Below, piece after piece: positions 60,760 to 64,000 of a DNA stretch of 64,000 nt. Location: contig NW_024041150.1 in NCBI RefSeq assembly GCF_014851395.1, forward strand, positions 62,001 to 126,000, read 5' to 3'. The stretch's first letter is position 1, and each line of letters starts with the position of its first letter. The notes under the pieces were generated by a model that was not told the DNA's origin, made no database searches, and saw nothing but the letters and a program-made list of their open reading frames with translations. Origin of the DNA: Micropterus salmoides (lineage: Eukaryota; Chordata; Actinopteri; Centrarchiformes; Centrarchidae). Both the position numbers and the translations under genes were made by a program.

Positions 60760-62700
60760 TAGGATAAGACATCAAATGCTAACTACTGCTGGCATAGTAA
60801 TGCAAATGTTCTCTGGCAATTAGATATAGGTTTGATTTACTTTTGTTTACTGTGGTAGACATGTCAGACATACTGCTTGAAGGTATTGTTGTGGATTTTT
60901 TAGAAAGAGTTACACATGTCTTCAGTTAATGATGTAGATTTAAAAGAATCCTCTACATTTAAGTGACTAGAGCCTATGTGATTCACAAATGTTTTAAGGT
61001 TGAAATGTTGAGAGCTGTCTCTGAGAAGTCATCTTGGGTGAGGGTTGTGAAGTTTCAGTCATTGTTCTCCATTGTGTGCAGCGTGGGGGATGGTTTCTTG
61101 TTGCTGACGATGGTCGTTAGGGCGTCAAGATCGCAAACCAGTGACTTGGCCTTTGTAATGCAACTTCTCTGGAGTCTTGTGGGAGATATTTTGAAACTGT
61201 AAAGAGCGGATGTACAATACTGAAAATTGTACCCTATGTTACAAGCTACTCACAAAAAGTAGCTAAATAAGGTGTTTTACACCAGAAAACATCTACTAAG
61301 AATTAGTATAATAACCATACATATGTGCGATTTAGTACACCCCCAAATAATGGGGTTGAATAACTTTTAAAATATCACCAAATGAATTTTAAAGCGATTG
61401 TGTATAATATGGAGTTAATTTATTACACTAGTATGGACAAAAATACAGCAACACCTACACATTACTTTTATGACATCCCATTCTAAATCCATAGGCAAGA
61501 TTTCCCTTAACAACCCATGAAAACACAGCCCCTACCAAATTTATTAGGACAGGGGTAGCACCTTTGCCCATATAGTGTATTTGGATGGAAATCTATCTCA
61601 AAAGAAAGAAGACTGATGGTCTCTCTGATTGGTCTGACACATGATCAACAATGCTTAAAGTCACTGAAAAGGTTTACAAGCAGTGGGAATCATTTAATAT
61701 GTAAGGCTTACAATGAATGTCAACCAGGCATTCATAGTCATTGAAATTCTAGGTCACTCTCTTCTGATGAATTTAAACTTCTACGTATATTAAGTGTAGT
61801 GGTGGAGTTACCTACAGCCTGTCTCAGAACCAACATAATGCCTTATTGCCTTGCTCAGATTTTTATTATTTGGTCATTTGTCCTTGCTTTTTGTGCTTCT
61901 ACCATAGGTATTTAGGCTATGTAGTTAAAAGGCTTCTGTTTTATTTGCCTTAATTGTGTTTATTGAGTGTTTAATTTATTTTGTGTTACATGCCACTTGT
62001 GTCAGGGATACTATAATTTAACAGTGGTGAGAACTTCTCTCAGGCTTACCAATATTGTAAATATGCTATACAAACTGGCATACATTTCTTTTAAGCGTAT
62101 TGTTGAAACCAAAATGTAGAGTGGCCATATAGTGCAGTATACAGTAAATTGAGGGTCAAAGTTAAGAGAAAAGAGAGCAAGAAACTTTCAGTTTATGAGC
62201 GTGTGTCTTCAGGAGCATGTGCACCATACACAAATGAGTTCTTACTGCAGTGGCCCAGTTCAAACCTGTGGCTTATTAGCATGCATCTCCTCTCTCCTGT
62301 ATTTATTTTCTCTCTTTGGCTGTACCATCATCAGATTTTTATTAGAATTGGGTGTTTGGGCACTTTTACTAAACATATGTCTACATATATTTCTACCGTT
62401 TTCTTTTTGTGGTTGTAGGAAACTGTTATGAATTAGCATCCAATGCAGAGTTAAGCTAAATACAAAATCCTGGAGAAAGTGTGAGTGCTGTCTCTGAGAG
62501 GTGACCTGGAGCAGGTGAGGGGTGTGAACGTGTGTCTGATTGTCTGCAGTGAGAATCTGTGTCTGATTGTCTGCAGTGTGGGGGAGGGTTTCTTGCGACC
62601 AATGATGATCGTTAGGCCTTTGAACTTGAACTACTTAACATTTCACACTTGCACCCAATATTGTGTCTCGCCTAGTCTTGTAAACTTAGTGTCTCTTCAA
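60760..62700. other. Locally duplicated non-coding blocks
   Basis: Two blocks share sequence: 61006-61128 and 62485-62618 (ctgtctctgaga, 'gtgagggttgtgaa'-type, then gtgtgcagcgtgggggatgg / ctgcagtgtgggggagggtt, then gatggtcgttagg / gatgatcgttagg). The second contains a 20-bp direct duplication (GTGTCTGATTGTCTGCAGTG at 62532 and 62559). 61795-61840 resembles 58405-58450. No gene is called. Confidence 0.5.
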
Positions 62701-62779
62701 ACCCCAAGTAACCACAGATTATATTTAGTTTAAATTATAAGTTTCTCTTAGAAATTATCAATTTCTTTTTTATTTATTC

Positions 62780-62863
62780 ATGCTGGAGTGTGAGTGTCAA
62801 TCCATGCTATCTAAGAGGGAACTTGTGTCATTGTGTACCAGCCAACAGTGGACATTTTTGTAA
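62780..62863 (+). pseudogene. Diverged sushi-half-like copy A
   Basis: The frame MLECECQSMLSKRELVSLC, then TSQQWTFL and a stop, matches the minus-strand tandem units at 19 or so of the first 25 positions but lies on the plus strand. The acceptor AG is lost (attcatgctgg), and the P-x-C end is replaced by a stop. Its surrounding ~400 bp recur at 63.53-63.90 kb. Confidence 0.45.
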
Positions 62864-63121
62864 TGCAAAACAACAAACAAAATGCATTCCGTTACATACA
62901 GATTAAAGATACATGTACATTGTAAAATTGATTGAAATCCTGTGATTGTCATAATTGGTCAATATACTGGGAAAATTGGGGGGCTAAATCCTTTCAAAGG
63001 GCTGGTGAAAGTTCATAATAAATCTGTTTTTAGCAAATAAAAAAAGAACATTAAGAATCTTCCTGCTGAACATTTACTTTCTAATTGAAATTTATTTATC
63101 ATGCTTGAGGAATATTTAATG

Positions 63122-63217
63122 ATGTTGGAGTGTGACTGTTGCTCCATAGGATCTAAGAGGGGACATGTGCCCTATGTAGCAACAGTGGATTCCTGTTATT
63201 TAATGTGTCATCGGTAA
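63122..63217 (+). pseudogene. Diverged sushi-half-like copy B
   Basis: Reads MLECDCCSIGSKRGHVPYV and on to a stop at 63215-63217. The Trp codon region is shifted out of frame (the DNA still shows caacagtgg). This copy alone folds into a long hairpin, described in the findings. Confidence 0.4.
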
Positions 63218-63599
63218 TAGTCTTTTTGTCATGGGTAATGTGGGTTACACATTTCTTAGCAAAGGACAGCAGCTTCTCAGGTGGAGGATCAAACTTCAGG
63301 CTCTTGAATTTTTAAGTTGGTAAAGTTTTGTGCTTTAATGTTTTGTTTGGAGAAAGGAGGCAAGTTCAGAATAGGGAATGTGTGTGGGTCAAAAAGCGTC
63401 AAATACCAGTGAACTAGTTATGAGCAATACTTTTGAATGAAGAACATATTATGAGTTGGAAAAGACTTAATTGAGAGTTATTTGGAAACTATTACTTGTT
63501 ACATAACAATAGACCTTATTTACAAGTATAACTAAAGATTCCATTTAGGTTACATTATAATTTTCTTTTAAGAATCATACATTTCTTTTTTACTCATCC

Positions 63600-63683
63600 A
63601 TGTTGCAGTGTGAGTGTCGATTCATGCTATCTAAGAGGGAACTTGTGTCATTATATACCAGCCAACAGTGGACATTTCTGTAA
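63600..63683 (+). pseudogene. Diverged sushi-half-like copy C
   Basis: Reads MLQCECRFMLSKRELVSLY then TSQQWTFL and a stop. It is closest to copy A (820 bases upstream), with the second conserved Cys changed to Tyr. It is therefore unlikely to fold as a sushi module. Confidence 0.45.
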
Positions 63684-64000
63684 TGCAAATCAACAAACAA
63701 AATGCACACCTATAAATATAGATTAAAGAAACAAGTACATTGTAAAATTGATTAAAATCATGTCCTAATTGGTCAATATCATATTTGGAAGATTTGGGGG
63801 CTAAACCATTTCAAAGGTCTAGTAAAACTTAATAAATATGTTTTTAGCAATTAATAAAAAATTAATACAAAGTATCTTGCTGCTGACCATGTTGTTCCTA
63901 CTTTTTATTTATTTATCTTAAAGTACTTATGACTCTCCTGACTTGTGGGCAGCCCTTCATTTTGATGCAGTGTCAAGATTGAAAATGGTTAAGCCATCAA
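63684..64000. other. Continuation of the copy-C repeat unit
   Basis: 63.68-63.90 kb matches 62.86-63.07 kb in order (attaaagaaacaagtacatt, gggggctaaaccatttcaaa, taaatatgtttttagcaa). Nothing further is recognised to the window end. Confidence 0.55.

Noticed and set aside
62160..62431. Hydrophobic ORFs resembling membrane peptides
   Set aside because: Hydrophobicity follows from T-rich DNA. Two overlapping frames look alike, and there is no start or splice support.

Overview
This window looks like nuclear DNA of a ray-finned fish, probably a percomorph teleost. It is AT-rich and non-coding over most of its length. It has many long (CA)n/(GT)n microsatellites, and its interspersed repeats are typical of teleosts: L2-clade LINEs, tRNA-derived SINEs, Tc1 and Penelope-like remnants, and MITEs. 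A 500-N assembly gap lies at 8273-8772. There is no bacterial-style gene organisation. I see no rRNA, no bona fide tRNA gene and no CRISPR array.

Layout. 1-8272: intergenic or intronic DNA with CA repeats, a LINE 3' fragment (5.0-5.7 kb) and an AATTC-headed repeat (5.7-6.0 kb). 8.9-9.2 kb: tRNA-derived SINE. 10.4-15.4 kb, minus strand: a decayed autonomous DNA transposon with a CACTA/EnSpm-like transposase remnant and a multi-exon DUF4806-type accessory gene. Both carry frameshifts or stops. 16.4-16.6 kb: DNA-transposon end. 17.9-20.2 kb: decayed L2-clade LINE. 20.4-33 kb: mostly unrecognised DNA with simple repeats, a near-perfect 61-nt hairpin (23.9 kb) and SINE remnants (27.0 and 27.9 kb). 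33-39 kb: BED-finger fragment, Penelope-like fragment, foldback MITEs and several short repeat families. 41.3-42.85 kb, minus strand: a second L2-clade LINE. 43.1-44.1 kb, minus strand: a secreted F-type lectin (fucolectin) gene whose second domain is broken. 47.4-50.3 kb: a composite repeat that may enclose an LTR-like insertion. 52.9-55.1 kb: MITE, SINE-like and Penelope-like fragments. 55.6-64 kb: a locus of local duplications.

The most notable part is 55.6-64 kb. Three tandem units of about 580 bp lie on the minus strand. Each holds one small exon-like ORF with the spacing of the second half of a Sushi/CCP module (C-x14-C-x4-W-x4-P), though the last cysteine is replaced by serine. Three diverged relatives lie on the plus strand at 62.8-63.7 kb. 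Between them sit a decayed Tc1 element, a TATA/CCAAT promoter-like segment with a strong splice donor (60.5-60.8 kb) and two further duplicated blocks. One reading is a fast-evolving, partly decayed complement-regulator-like exon cluster. It could also be a non-coding tandem repeat that contains ORFs by chance. The only other host-gene candidate is the fucolectin. Both would be innate-immunity genes, but nothing in the sequence ties them together functionally.
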